From Aromatoleum buckelii (GTDB lineage: Bacteria; Pseudomonadota; Gammaproteobacteria; Burkholderiales; Rhodocyclaceae): 64,000 nucleotides of DNA. A program made the translations under genes and the position numbers. The notes below the pieces were generated by a model that had not been told where the DNA came from, did not search any database, and saw nothing but the letters and a program-made list of their open reading frames with translations. Positions 17,612 to 27,371 of the stretch are shown here, one piece after another (the stretch's first letter is position 1; every line of letters begins with the position of its first letter). The stretch is from NCBI RefSeq assembly GCF_012910785.2, contig NZ_WTVH02000010.1, forward strand, positions 620,001-684,000, in the 5' to 3' direction.

Positions 17612-18967
17612 TTGAACGGGCAAACCACTCCTTCCCGTGCCGCAACCGAAGTCCCTGCGAGCACCGACCAGTTCGTTGCCTGGGTGCGCGGGGCGGCGCC
17701 CTACATCCACGCGTTTCGCGGCCGGACGTTCGTGATCGGCTTCGGCGGTGAAGTCGCCGCCGGCGCGCGCGCGCAAAGTCTCGCGTACGACTGCAATCTG
17801 CTGGCGGCGCTGGGCATCCGTCTCGTCCTCGTGCATGGTGCGCGTCCCCAGATCGATGCCGAACTGGCAAGGCGCGGGCTCGAGCCGCGCTACCACAATG
17901 GCCTGCGCGTAACCGACGCCGACGCGCTCGAATGCGTCAAGGCAGCGATGGCGGTGACGCGCATCGAAGTCGAAGCGCTGCTGTCCCAAGGGCTGCCGAA
18001 TACGCCGATGGCGGGCAGCTATATGCGGATCACCGGTGGCAACTTCATCACCGCGCGCCCGGTCGGCGTCGTCGACGGCGTCGATTACCTGTACACGGGC
18101 GCGGTGCGCAAGATCATCGCCGAGGAAATCAACGCCGACCTCGATCAGCAGAACGTCGTGCTGATCACTCCGCTGGGCGTGTCGCCGGCCGGAGAGATTT
18201 TCAATCTGCCGATGGAGGAAGTCGCGGAAGCGGTCGCGATAGCGGTCCACGCCGAAAAGCTCATCTATCTGTGCGATGCGCCCGGGCTGCTGGATGACGA
18301 CCAGCATCTGATCGATTCCGTCACCGCGGACGAAGCCGAGCGCATGTTCAACGCCGGTGAAGGGCTGACCGAGGATCTCGATCTTTACCTGCCCTGTGCG
18401 ATCCGCGCCGTGCGCCGTGGCGTTGCCCGCGTGCATCTGATCGACCACGACAAGGACGGCGGCCTGTTGCTGGAGTTTTTCACGCACGCCGGAGTCGGCA
18501 CTGTCGTGTCACGCGACCCGCTGTTCCGATTGCGCGAAGCCACGTTCGAGGACGTCGCCGCGCTGGTCGCGCTGATCTCGCCGATGGAAGCGGACGGCAC
18601 GCTGGTGCGGCGGGGCCGCGAGCTGCTCGAACAGGAAGTCGACCGCTTCACTGTCGTCGAACACGATGGGGTGCTCGTCGGGTGCGCCGCGCTGTACCCG
18701 TTCAGCGACGAACGCGCCGCCGAACTCGCCTGCCTTGCAGTGACTCCCGAATACCGGCGGGCGGGGCTGGGCGACCAGCTGCTGCGAAGGATCGAACAGC
18801 GCGCGCGGGCGCAGCGCCTCGAGCGGCTGTTCGTGCTGACGACGCGCACCGCCCACTGGTTCCGCGAGCGCGGCTTCAGCGAGATCGGGCCGGACGCCCT
18901 GCCGCGGCAGAAGCGCGAACTCTACAACTACCAGCGCCGTTCCAAGGTGTTCACGAAGCCGCTATGA
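17612..18967 (+). CDS. argA: Amino-acid N-acetyltransferase (N-acetylglutamate synthase)
   Basis: First step of arginine synthesis: acetyl-CoA + glutamate to N-acetylglutamate. The N-terminal amino-acid-kinase-like domain (about 20-290) shows RTFVIGFGGEVAAG, LVLVHGARPQID and AGSYMRITGGNFITA. The C-terminal GNAT domain (about 310-451) has LACLAVTPEYRRAGLGDQLL, the acetyl-CoA loop. A TTG at 17612 gives 451 residues, close to the normal ArgA length. An ATG at 17540 would add 24 residues but starts inside a TAGAAT box at 17536-17541, so I prefer the shorter form with moderate confidence. Arginine feedback inhibition is typical of the family. Confidence 0.92.
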   Translation: MNGQTTPSRAATEVPASTDQFVAWVRGAAPYIHAFRGRTFVIGFGGEVAAGARAQSLAYDCNLLAALGIRLVLVHGARPQIDAELARRGLEPRYHNGLRVTDADALECVKAAMAVTRIEVEALLSQGLPNTPMAGSYMRITGGNFITARPVGVVDGVDYLYTGAVRKIIAEEINADLDQQNVVLITPLGVSPAGEIFNLPMEEVAEAVAIAVHAEKLIYLCDAPGLLDDDQHLIDSVTADEAERMFNAGEGLTEDLDLYLPCAIRAVRRGVARVHLIDHDKDGGLLLEFFTHAGVGTVVSRDPLFRLREATFEDVAALVALISPMEADGTLVRRGRELLEQEVDRFTVVEHDGVLVGCAALYPFSDERAAELACLAVTPEYRRAGLGDQLLRRIEQRARAQRLERLFVLTTRTAHWFRERGFSEIGPDALPRQKRELYNYQRRSKVFTKPL

Positions 18968-19028
18968 ACATTCGCGATGCATTGCCTGCCGCCGAGAGGT
19001 TCCTCGCAGTATGCGAGGAGGCGACGAA

Positions 19029-20768
19029 TTGAGCGGCGAAGGGAGCGACGCGAAGCTGCTTCCGGTGCTCGCCGGTGTGGTCGCCGCGATACTTGCCGCG
19101 TTCGCCGTGGGAATCGGAATGTATGGCGGTGCCGAGGGCGCGCGTCTTGGGGCAATCGTCACGATCGCCGTAATCGGCCTGCTGGCCGGAGCCGCCGTGC
19201 ACTGCGACAGGCTGCGTCGGACGCGCGAAAGGGAGCAGGGCAATATCGCGATCGCGGCGCGGCTCGACCGACTCGATGCCGACGCGGCGATTCCGCTCGC
19301 GCCTTCGCGGGAGGTTCGGCCGCAGGACGCGCTCGCCCGCATCGACGCCGCCTCCGACGAAGTGCGGCGGCTGCGGGAGGTGGCCGAAGGGGTGTATGGC
19401 CTCGAGGCGCTGTTTGATGTCGGCGGGCGCCTCGTCTGGATCAGCCCGTCGATCCACCGCATCACCGGCCGTACGCCTGCTGAATGCCTCGCAGCGCCCG
19501 ATGCGATCGTGTTCCTCGTGCATGAGTCGGACCGCAATTATTGTTTGCGCACGGCGCGCAAAGTCGCCCAAGGCGGCCCGCCGGCGAATTTCGAGATGCG
19601 TCTGATGCGCGCCGACGGGCGCATCTGCTGGGTGGCGTGCCACTGGCGGCCCCTCGGCGACGATTCCACTCATCCGGCAGGTTTGCGGATGTCGGCGGAA
19701 GACATCCAGGCGCGCAAGGAAACCGAATACAAGCTGCTCGAAACGGTGACCGAGCTGCGTCGCGCGCAGGCACTTCGCGAACGCTACCTGGCCCGCAGCA
19801 ACGATGAGCGCCAGCGCCTTTCGGCTCTGCTCAACGTGATCCGCCTCGGCATCCTGTTCATGGATCGGGATCACCGAGTGCTCTACTACAATCGGGCGAT
19901 GCTCAGCATCTGGGGGTTCGCGCCCGAGGAGAACCTGATCGGGATGCGCGATGTGGTGCTGCAAAGCCGCGTGGCCCCGTTGCTGGAGCAGCCCGAAGCG
20001 TATTTCGAGCACATCGCGGGCGTGCTGCAGATGCATGGTGTCAGCGAAACGCATGAGATCGGCCTGCGCGACGGACGCATCGTCACCGACGTGTCGACGG
20101 TCGTGGAGTCGGTCGCGGAGCCGGTCCAGGGCCGGCGCTGGATCGGGCGGGTGTGGATCTACGAGGATGTCACCGAAGAGCGAAAGATCGCCCGGAAGAT
20201 GGTGGAGCTGGCCGAACGCGATCCGCTGACGAACCTTTTCAACCGGCGGCGCTTCCACGAGGAGCTCAATCGCCTGGTGGCCGAGGCAAGCCGCCACGCA
20301 GTGCGCGTCGGCCTGATCGCGATCGACCTCGACGGCTTCAAGCCGATCAACGACGAGTTCGGTCACCAGGCGGGCGATGCCGTGCTCGTCGGCCTCGCCC
20401 AGGCCGTCGGCGGCGTGATCCGGCGCAACGAGATGTTCTTCCGCCTCGGCGGCGACGAATTCGGCGTGCTGGTGCCGGATGCCGAAGAGCGCGATCTGTG
20501 CGAACTCGCCCGGCGCATCCTCGAAGTCATCGAGACGCAGCGCTTCGAATTCGAGGGGCGCTCCGCGAGCCTCACTGCGAGCCTCGGGATCGCGCTGTTC
20601 CCGCAACACGCGGACAACCCAGAACAGCTCATCGCGGTCGCCGATCAGGCGATGTACTGCTCGAAGAACCGGGGTCGCGACAGATGGACGCTGGCCGGGA
20701 GTCGAGCGCATGAATCCGATAGAATGGTGCCTTCAGAATCCGATGAACCCATTTGCAGAGGGGATTGA
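19029..20768 (+). CDS. Membrane-anchored PAS-PAS-GGDEF diguanylate cyclase
   Basis: Likely makes cyclic di-GMP. Layout: two N-terminal hydrophobic helices (about 12-32 and 40-60), a PAS domain (about 115-235, FDVGGRLVWISPSIHRITG), a second PAS (about 260-380, ILFMDRDHRVLYYNRAML), and a GGDEF domain (about 400-560). The GGDEF domain starts ERDPLTNLFNRRRFHEEL, with an intact RLGGDEFGVLV and SLGIALFPQHA. The product-inhibition site normally RxxD reads RRNE. I chose TTG 19029 because a perfect gaggagg lies 7 bases upstream; the ATG at 19011 is in frame but poorly spaced. It ends 3 bases before yggX, whose promoter probably lies inside its last codons. Confidence 0.9.
   Translation: MSGEGSDAKLLPVLAGVVAAILAAFAVGIGMYGGAEGARLGAIVTIAVIGLLAGAAVHCDRLRRTREREQGNIAIAARLDRLDADAAIPLAPSREVRPQDALARIDAASDEVRRLREVAEGVYGLEALFDVGGRLVWISPSIHRITGRTPAECLAAPDAIVFLVHESDRNYCLRTARKVAQGGPPANFEMRLMRADGRICWVACHWRPLGDDSTHPAGLRMSAEDIQARKETEYKLLETVTELRRAQALRERYLARSNDERQRLSALLNVIRLGILFMDRDHRVLYYNRAMLSIWGFAPEENLIGMRDVVLQSRVAPLLEQPEAYFEHIAGVLQMHGVSETHEIGLRDGRIVTDVSTVVESVAEPVQGRRWIGRVWIYEDVTEERKIARKMVELAERDPLTNLFNRRRFHEELNRLVAEASRHAVRVGLIAIDLDGFKPINDEFGHQAGDAVLVGLAQAVGGVIRRNEMFFRLGGDEFGVLVPDAEERDLCELARRILEVIETQRFEFEGRSASLTASLGIALFPQHADNPEQLIAVADQAMYCSKNRGRDRWTLAGSRAHESDRMVPSESDEPICRGD
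20720..20725 (+). promoter_or_regulatory. Candidate -10 box for yggX inside the GGDEF gene
   Basis: TAGAAT, 47 bases upstream of the yggX start, within the last codons of the diguanylate cyclase gene. No good -35 is seen. Confidence 0.3.
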
Positions 20769-20771
20769 ACG

Positions 20772-21044
20772 ATGACCCGTATGGTCAATTGCATCAAGCT
20801 TGGGCGCGAAGCGGAAGGGCTGGACCTGCCGCCGGTGCCAGGCGCGCTGGGCAAGCGCATTTTCGAGAATGTGTCCAAGGAAGCCTGGCAGCAGTGGGTG
20901 AAGTACCAGACCATGCTGATCAATGAAAATCGCCTCAACCTGATGGACGCGCGGGCGCGGAAGTACCTCGCCGAACAGATGGAAAAGCATTTCTTCGGCG
21001 GTGGCGCGGACCAGGTCGGCGGCTACGTTCCGCCCGCACAGTAA
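20772..21044 (+). CDS. yggX: Probable Fe(2+)-trafficking protein YggX
   Basis: A 90-residue cytosolic protein of normal family length. It starts [18 protein letters not shown], with the family's conserved Cys at position 7, and contains [24 protein letters not shown] at about 35-58 and [11 protein letters not shown]. YggX protects iron-sulfur clusters from oxidative damage and may help move iron (family knowledge). It follows the GGDEF gene by 3 bases and is closed by a strong terminator at 21076-21108. Confidence 0.95.
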   Translation: MTRMVNCIKLGREAEGLDLPPVPGALGKRIFENVSKEAWQQWVKYQTMLINENRLNLMDARARKYLAEQMEKHFFGGGADQVGGYVPPAQ

Positions 21045-21075
21045 ATCCGGGCGCATGCCGCGGCTGCAAACGAAG

Positions 21076-21108
21076 AAGGGATGACCTGCGGGTCATCCCT
21101 TCGTTTTT
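21076..21108. terminator. Strong intrinsic terminator between yggX and phoU
   Basis: 11-base perfect stem (aagggatgacc / ggtcatccctt, loop TGCG), then cg and a five-T run on the plus strand. It is placed 31 bases past yggX. phoU converges from the other side, and the stem could weakly serve both. Confidence 0.9.
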
Positions 21109-21126
21109 CCGGCCGCAGCAGCCCTG

Positions 21127-21831
21127 TCAGCGCCTGCCCGACTCGCGCTCCAGCGCTTCGATCCCTTCGTGGCGCACGTCGCGGCCCCTGACCATATACA
21201 CCACGTATTCCGACACGTTCTTGGCGTGGTCCCCGACCCGCTCGATCGACTTGGCGATGAACAGCACGTCGAGCGCGCGCGTGATGAGCCGCGGATCTTC
21301 CATCATGTACGTGATCAGCTGGCGCATGATGCCTTTGAAGATCGCATCCACCTCCTTGTCCTCGCGGGCGATGTCGGCTGACGCCGAAGGATCCATGCGG
21401 GCGAAGGCGTCGAGTGCGCGCTGCAGCATGTCGACGACCATCGCCGCGACGTGCCGCAGTTCGACTTTCGGCACGAACATCGCGTCGGAACCGATGATCT
21501 GCCTGCCCGCCTTCGCGATCTTCTTCGCTTCGTCGCCGACCCGTTCGAGATCGGTGATCATCTGGATCATCGTCATGACCATGCGCAGGTCGCGCGCTGT
21601 GGGGCCGTGGCGCGCAATGAGCAGGATGCACGCGTCGTCGAGCGCGACTTCCTCTTCATTGACGCGTCGGTCGTCTTCGATGACCGCTTCGATCGTTGCC
21701 ATGTCCCCGCTGCCCAGCGCCTCGATCGCGCGGCTCAGCTGCTGCGCGACGAGGCCGCCCATTTCCAGCAGGCGCTTGCGGATGGCTTCCAGTTCGGTGT
21801 CGAAATGAGTGAGAGTGTGTTTGCTCGGCAT
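21127..21831 (-). CDS. phoU: Phosphate signalling complex protein PhoU
   Basis: A 234-residue all-helical protein with the duplicated PhoU repeat: LIARHGPTARDLRMVMTMIQMITDLERVGDEAKKIAK in the first half and ALDVLFIAKSIERVGDHAKNVSEYVVYMV in the second. The E/DxxxD-type metal-binding residues lie in both ERVGDxAK motifs. PhoU links the Pst transporter to PhoR and restrains phosphate uptake. Here it is not beside pst genes but after moeA-rpiA, 81 bases from rpiA. ATG 21831 (MPSKHTLTHFDTEL) is the standard PhoU start; an ATG 36 bases upstream is in frame but adds atypical residues. Confidence 0.95.
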   Translation of the reverse strand: MPSKHTLTHFDTELEAIRKRLLEMGGLVAQQLSRAIEALGSGDMATIEAVIEDDRRVNEEEVALDDACILLIARHGPTARDLRMVMTMIQMITDLERVGDEAKKIAKAGRQIIGSDAMFVPKVELRHVAAMVVDMLQRALDAFARMDPSASADIAREDKEVDAIFKGIMRQLITYMMEDPRLITRALDVLFIAKSIERVGDHAKNVSEYVVYMVRGRDVRHEGIEALERESGRR

Positions 21832-21912
21832 GTCGGAATCCTCAGTGTGCGAGGAGGCTAGCAGCAAAAAGTGACCGGAATGTTTCAGGTGGGCGTCAGA
21901 TGTGCAGGCTGC

Positions 21913-22575
21913 TCAGCTTGCAACCTGTCGCTCGACCCCGGCGGGCGTTGCCAGCAGCAGCACGTCCGCACCGCGGCGCGCGAACAGGCCGTTGGTCACC
22001 ACCCCGACAATCTGGTTCAGCTCGGTTTCGAGCGCGCGCGGCGAAGTGATCATCAGACCGTGCACGTCGAGGATCAGGTTGCCGTTGTCGGTGACGAATC
22101 CGTCGCGCAATTCGGGCCGGCCGCCGATCCCCGCGAGTTCGCGCTCGACGTAGGCGCGAGCCATCGGAATGATCTCGACGGGCAGCGGAAAGCGGCCGAG
22201 ACAGGCGACCTTCTTGCTCGTGTCGCAGATGCAGATGAACCGGCGCGCAACCGCCGCGACGATCTTTTCGCGGGTCAGCGCGCCGCCTCCGCCCTTAATC
22301 ATGCAAAAACCGGCGTCGATCTCGTCGGCCCCATCCACGTACACCGGCAGGTCGGTGATGTCGTTCAGATCGAGAATCGGGATGCCGTGAGCCTCAAGGC
22401 GACGCGCGCTGGCTTCCGAACTGGACACCGCTCCGGCGATGCGCTCCTTGATGCCGGCCAGACCGTCGATGAAATGATTGACGGTCGATCCGGTGCCGAC
22501 ACCGACGATCATGCCGTCCTCGACGTAGTCGAGTGCCGCGATCGCGGCTGCCTTCTTGAGTTCGTCCTGGGTCAT
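21913..22575 (-). CDS. rpiA: Ribose-5-phosphate isomerase A
   Basis: This 220-residue enzyme interconverts ribose-5-phosphate and ribulose-5-phosphate, feeding the pentose phosphate pathway and the substrate of prk. Signatures: [18 protein letters not shown] (phosphate binding), [22 protein letters not shown] (catalytic Asp region) and [12 protein letters not shown]. Length is normal. It begins 30 bases after the moeA stop and precedes phoU on the same strand. Confidence 0.96.
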   Translation of the reverse strand: MTQDELKKAAAIAALDYVEDGMIVGVGTGSTVNHFIDGLAGIKERIAGAVSSSEASARRLEAHGIPILDLNDITDLPVYVDGADEIDAGFCMIKGGGGALTREKIVAAVARRFICICDTSKKVACLGRFPLPVEIIPMARAYVERELAGIGGRPELRDGFVTDNGNLILDVHGLMITSPRALETELNQIVGVVTNGLFARRGADVLLLATPAGVERQVAS

Positions 22576-22605
22576 GGTGAAATGTCCATCCGGTGAAACG
22601 TCGCT

Positions 22606-23859
22606 TCAGATCAGTCCGTCGAAAACCTGCACCGTCACTGCTTCTCCGGCCGCCACGTCGCCGCGCTCCTCGGCCAGGACGATGAAGCAGTTCGCCTCGG
22701 ACATCGACCGCAGCACTCCCGAGCCCTGCGCTCCGGCTAGGCGCACCGTCTGCCGGCCGTCGACCGTTTCCAGCTGGCCGCGCAGGAACTCCCGGCGGCC
22801 GGCCTGTTTGCGGATCGCTTCGCCGCACGGGACTTCGAACAGCGCAGGTTCCGGCAACGGCGAAACGCCGGAGAGGACGAGCAGGGCATCCTGCACGAAC
22901 TGGTAAAAAGTCACCAGCACCGCGACCGGATTGCCCGGCAGGCCGAACAGCCAGGCATCGCCGACGCGGCCGAAAGCCATCGGCCGTCCCGGCTTGATGT
23001 CGATTTTCCAGAACGCAACTTCGCCGAGGCGATTCACCAGTTCGCGGATGAAGTCGGCCTCGCCGACAGAAACGCCGCCGCTGGTCAGGATCACGTCCGC
23101 ATCGGCTAAGGCACCGCGAAAAGCGGCTTCGAGGGCCGCCGGGTTGTCGGGCACGACGCCCATGTCGAGCATGTCGCAGCCCAGACGGGAAAGTGCGCCG
23201 AAGAGCGTGTAGCGGTTGCTGTCATAGACTTCGCCGGGTGCGAGCGGCTTGCCGATCGACGCGAGTTCGTCTCCTGTCGAGAAGAACGCGACGCGTAGGC
23301 GTCGACGCACGGTGACTTCGGCGATGCCGAGCGAAGCGATCAGACCCAGTTCGGCGGGGCCGCAGCGTTTGCCAGCCGGCAGCGCGACGCTGCCGAGGGC
23401 GAGATCCTCGCCCGCCCGGCGCAGGTTTTGCCCCGCCTGCTGTCCCGGCGGGATGAACACCTGGCCGTCGCCGGCGCGGGCCATTTCCTGCACCACGATG
23501 GTGTCAGCGCCTTGGGGAATCGGCGCGCCGGTCATGATCCGAACTGCTTGTCCGGCACCGACGATGCCTGAAAACGGCTTGCCGGCGAACGCAGTGCCCA
23601 CCACCGTAAGCGCAGTTTCGTGCCCGACAGCGAGATCGCGAAACCGCGCCGCATAGCCGTCCATCGCCGAGTTGTCATGGCCCGGCACGTTGCACGGCGC
23701 GATCACGTCGTCGAGCAAAACCCGTCCGAGCGCGTTGCGGACCGCGACGCGTTCCCACCCGCCGATCGGCGCCAGGCGTTCGAGAATCGTTCGCCGCGCT
23801 TCGGCGGTGGTCAGGTGGGGGGAGCGGGGCGCGGACTTCGCGCCGGAGTTCTGATTCAT
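22606..23859 (-). CDS. moeA: Molybdopterin molybdotransferase MoeA
   Basis: A 417-residue enzyme that inserts molybdate into adenylated molybdopterin. It shows DNSAMDGYAARF (about 70-80), GQAVRIMTGAPIPQGADTIV, ILTSGGVSVGEADFIR with the MPT-binding SGG, the KIDIKPGRPMAFG strand and GLPGNPVAVLVTF. I chose ATG 23859 (MNQNSG); another ATG three codons upstream is possible. It works in the same step series as the Mog-type protein encoded at 49.5 kb. The gene leads the moeA-rpiA-phoU run. Confidence 0.95.
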   Translation of the reverse strand: MNQNSGAKSAPRSPHLTTAEARRTILERLAPIGGWERVAVRNALGRVLLDDVIAPCNVPGHDNSAMDGYAARFRDLAVGHETALTVVGTAFAGKPFSGIVGAGQAVRIMTGAPIPQGADTIVVQEMARAGDGQVFIPPGQQAGQNLRRAGEDLALGSVALPAGKRCGPAELGLIASLGIAEVTVRRRLRVAFFSTGDELASIGKPLAPGEVYDSNRYTLFGALSRLGCDMLDMGVVPDNPAALEAAFRGALADADVILTSGGVSVGEADFIRELVNRLGEVAFWKIDIKPGRPMAFGRVGDAWLFGLPGNPVAVLVTFYQFVQDALLVLSGVSPLPEPALFEVPCGEAIRKQAGRREFLRGQLETVDGRQTVRLAGAQGSGVLRSMSEANCFIVLAEERGDVAAGEAVTVQVFDGLI

Positions 23860-23996
23860 GACTCTCATCCCTTGACGCGGCGGCGCGCCGCCACACTGCT
23901 GATTATCATCGCACGGTCGACCGCCAGTGCGGCAACTCATGTCGTGTCGTGGTGGTCAAGGGCGCCGGTAGCGCCCGGCGATTCGCGGGCCGGCAA

Positions 23997-24019
23997 GAAA
24001 AAGGGTGGTCGAGCCACCC
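23997..24019 (-). terminator. Intrinsic terminator after the cytochrome c4 gene
   Basis: Stem gggtgg/ccaccc (24003-24008, 24014-24019, one extra wobble pair), followed on the minus strand by a run of five T. It is 33 bases past the cytochrome stop and separates it from moeA. Confidence 0.75.
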
Positions 24020-24051
24020 CATTCACGAACCGCGATCCTGCTGTTGAGCTC

Positions 24052-24678
24052 TTAACGCAGTCCTGCCGCGTAATCCGAGACGGCCTTGATTTCCGCATCG
24101 GTCATCTTCAGCGCGATCGTCTGCATCATCTGGCTTGGATCGTTCTTGCGTACGCCGTCGCGGAAAGCTTTCAGTTGCGCTTCAGTGTACTCGGTGAACT
24201 GGCCTGCCACCCGCGGGTACTGGGCCGGCATGCCGGCGCCCGTCGGGCCGTGACAGCCTGCGCAGGCCGGCAGGCCTTTCGCGGCGATGCCGGCACGCCA
24301 GATGTCCTGGCCCTGTTGTGCCGTCGCTGCGTTCTTCGCGCTCTCGGGCTGCAGTTTCTGCGACGCGAAGTAGACCGCGAGCGCCTTCATGTCCGCGTCT
24401 TCGAGTCCGGCCACCATGGCGCCCATGATGGGGTTCTCGCGCTCGGGCGGCTTGCCGTCCCACGACTTGAACGCCCTCAGTTGCTTGTAGAGATATTCCT
24501 CGTGCTGCCCCGCGATCTTGGGATTGGCCGAAATCGGGCTGTTGCCGTCCGGGCCATGGCAGCCGGCACAGACGGTTTCGGCCGTCGTTTTCGCCTTTGC
24601 AAGATCGGGAGCCGGTTCTTGGGCCTGAAGGCCGCCGGCAACCAGCAGCAGCGGGAGCAGCAGGGAACGCTTGATCAT
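24052..24678 (-). CDS. Diheme cytochrome c4
   Basis: The 208-residue periplasmic protein has a cleavable signal (LLLPLLLVAGGLQAQ) and two CxxCH heme sites: CAGCHGPDGN at about 37-46 and CAGCHGPTGAG at about 138-148. Distal Met ligands are plausible in PIMGAMV and PSQMMQTIALKM. Two similar halves are the hallmark of cytochrome c4, an electron donor to terminal oxidases. It is divergent from engB, an arrangement common in Betaproteobacteria. A minus-strand TAGAAT at 24720-24725 is a likely promoter and a terminator follows. Confidence 0.93.
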   Translation of the reverse strand: MIKRSLLLPLLLVAGGLQAQEPAPDLAKAKTTAETVCAGCHGPDGNSPISANPKIAGQHEEYLYKQLRAFKSWDGKPPERENPIMGAMVAGLEDADMKALAVYFASQKLQPESAKNAATAQQGQDIWRAGIAAKGLPACAGCHGPTGAGMPAQYPRVAGQFTEYTEAQLKAFRDGVRKNDPSQMMQTIALKMTDAEIKAVSDYAAGLR

Positions 24679-24719
24679 GGTGTCCTCAGAAAGCCGTGAG
24701 CGGTCGTCACAAACGCGTT

Positions 24720-24725
24720 ATTCTA
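24720..24725 (-). promoter_or_regulatory. Candidate -10 box for cytochrome c4
   Basis: TAGAAT on the minus strand (within gatatagaataac), 42 bases upstream of the cytochrome start, in the 132-base region divergent from engB. Confidence 0.4.
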
Positions 24726-24810
24726 TATCAAGTACCCCGTTTTGCGCGATGCAAGGTGGGCGCGCCCCAACCCCGTCCTTGCTCTCGCCCTTGTTCTTGC
24801 CAATTCCCAG

Positions 24811-25461
24811 ATGCCGATCTTCCGTAACGCACGATTCGAAATTTCCATTGCAAAATCAGGGGATTTGCCCCCTCCGCAAGGCGCGGAAATCGCGTTCGCC
24901 GGGCGCTCCAACGCGGGGAAGTCGAGCGCCATCAATACGCTTGCCGATCATACCCGTCTGGCATTCGTGTCGAAGACGCCCGGGCGCACCCAGCTGATCA
25001 ATTTCTTTCGCCTCGATTGTGGCGCGGTGCTCGTCGACCTGCCGGGCTATGGCTACGCGAAAGTGCCGGAAAACATCCGCCGCCAATGGCAGGGGCTGCT
25101 CGAGCACTATCTGCGCAAACGTGAAAACCTGGTCGGACTGGTGCTGATCATGGATTCGCGTCATCCGCTCACCCCGCTCGATCGGCAGATGATCGACTGG
25201 TTCGTGCCCGGCGGGCGACCGATCCACGCGCTGCTGACAAAATGCGACAAGCTGTCGCGCAACGAGGCTGCGGCCACGCTTGCCAGCGTTCGGCGCGAAG
25301 TTGCGACAATCGGGCCGCAGATCAGCGTGCAACTGTTCTCCAGCCTGAAGAAAATCGGCATGGAAGAGGTCGAGCACAAGGTGGCGGGCTGGCTCTGTCT
25401 GCCGAGCGACGACTTGCCGGCAATTCCGACCCCGGCCCAGCTGCGCGCGGCAGGGAAATAA
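24811..25461 (+). CDS. engB: Ribosome biogenesis GTPase YihA/YsxC (EngB)
   Basis: This 216-residue GTPase is involved in assembly of the large ribosomal subunit. It has the G1 motif [15 protein letters not shown]2 [12 protein letters not shown]3 [11 protein letters not shown], and G4 [15 protein letters not shown] 24811 ([13 protein letters not shown]) is the usual family start; an ATG at 24742 would add 23 proline-rich residues that are not typical. No Shine-Dalgarno is obvious. hemB follows 218 bases downstream after a structured leader. Confidence 0.95.
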   Translation: MPIFRNARFEISIAKSGDLPPPQGAEIAFAGRSNAGKSSAINTLADHTRLAFVSKTPGRTQLINFFRLDCGAVLVDLPGYGYAKVPENIRRQWQGLLEHYLRKRENLVGLVLIMDSRHPLTPLDRQMIDWFVPGGRPIHALLTKCDKLSRNEAAATLASVRREVATIGPQISVQLFSSLKKIGMEEVEHKVAGWLCLPSDDLPAIPTPAQLRAAGK

Positions 25462-25493
25462 TCGATACGCCGCACGAATAAACGACCGGGCAA

Positions 25494-26696
<1,203 letters not shown>

Positions 26697-26711
26697 CCCT
26701 TCCGTCCGACG

Positions 26712-27371
26712 TCACGCGAGCCAGGGCCGGGCGGCGCGGCGCAGGCGCAGGATCGAGCTGATCTTCATGTCGACGTAGGCCGGCTGCTTCAGGCCCTCGC
26801 CGACCAGCACGGTCTTCATGCCGAGCCGCTTCGCGGTGCGCAGGTTCTCGGCCGAATCCTCGATGAGCACGCAGCGGCGCGGATCCAGGCGGTGGTCGTG
26901 GAGCAGGTGGCGGAACGCCTGCACGCCGGGCTTCGGATGGAAGCGCATTTGCTCGATGCCGAACACGTCATGGAAATGCCGGCGGATGCCCATCGCCTCG
27001 ACGACCGCTTCGGCGTAACGCTGCGGGCCGTTCGAGAACACGATCTTGCGCCCCGGCAGACGACGCAGCATCGAGCGCAGCGCGCGATCGAACACCATCA
27101 GCTTGTGCAGTTTCTCGAAGCGATGCGTCGCCTCGAGAAAGTGGTGCGGGTTCGTGCCGTGGTGGCGCACGAGGCCGAGCAGCGTCGCTCCGTAGCGATG
27201 CCAGTAGTGAACCCGCAGCGCGTTCGCTTCCTCCGGGCTCAGCGACAGGTGCTGCTCGAGGTACGCCGTCATGCTGCGGTTGATGTGCGGGAAGATGTGG
27301 GCGCTGGCGTTGTGCAGCGTGTTGTCGAGGTCGAACAGCCACACCAGTCGGGGCGGGAGCGGAGCGTTCAT
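26712..27371 (-). CDS. HAD-family pyrimidine 5'-nucleotidase
   Basis: The 219-residue HAD phosphatase opens with motif I WLFDLDNTLHNAS (both catalytic Asp). IVFSNGPQRYAEAV is motif II, and HPKPGVQAFRH plus VLIEDSAENLRTAKRLGMKT are motifs III and IV. It fits the SDT1-like 'pyrimidine 5'-nucleotidase' subfamily that dephosphorylates UMP/CMP or flavin phosphates (family knowledge; substrate not certain). Its ATG overlaps the bioC stop by four bases (ATGA), so it is co-translated with bioC. It converges on hemB. Confidence 0.88.
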   Translation of the reverse strand: MNAPLPPRLVWLFDLDNTLHNASAHIFPHINRSMTAYLEQHLSLSPEEANALRVHYWHRYGATLLGLVRHHGTNPHHFLEATHRFEKLHKLMVFDRALRSMLRRLPGRKIVFSNGPQRYAEAVVEAMGIRRHFHDVFGIEQMRFHPKPGVQAFRHLLHDHRLDPRRCVLIEDSAENLRTAKRLGMKTVLVGEGLKQPAYVDMKISSILRLRRAARPWLA

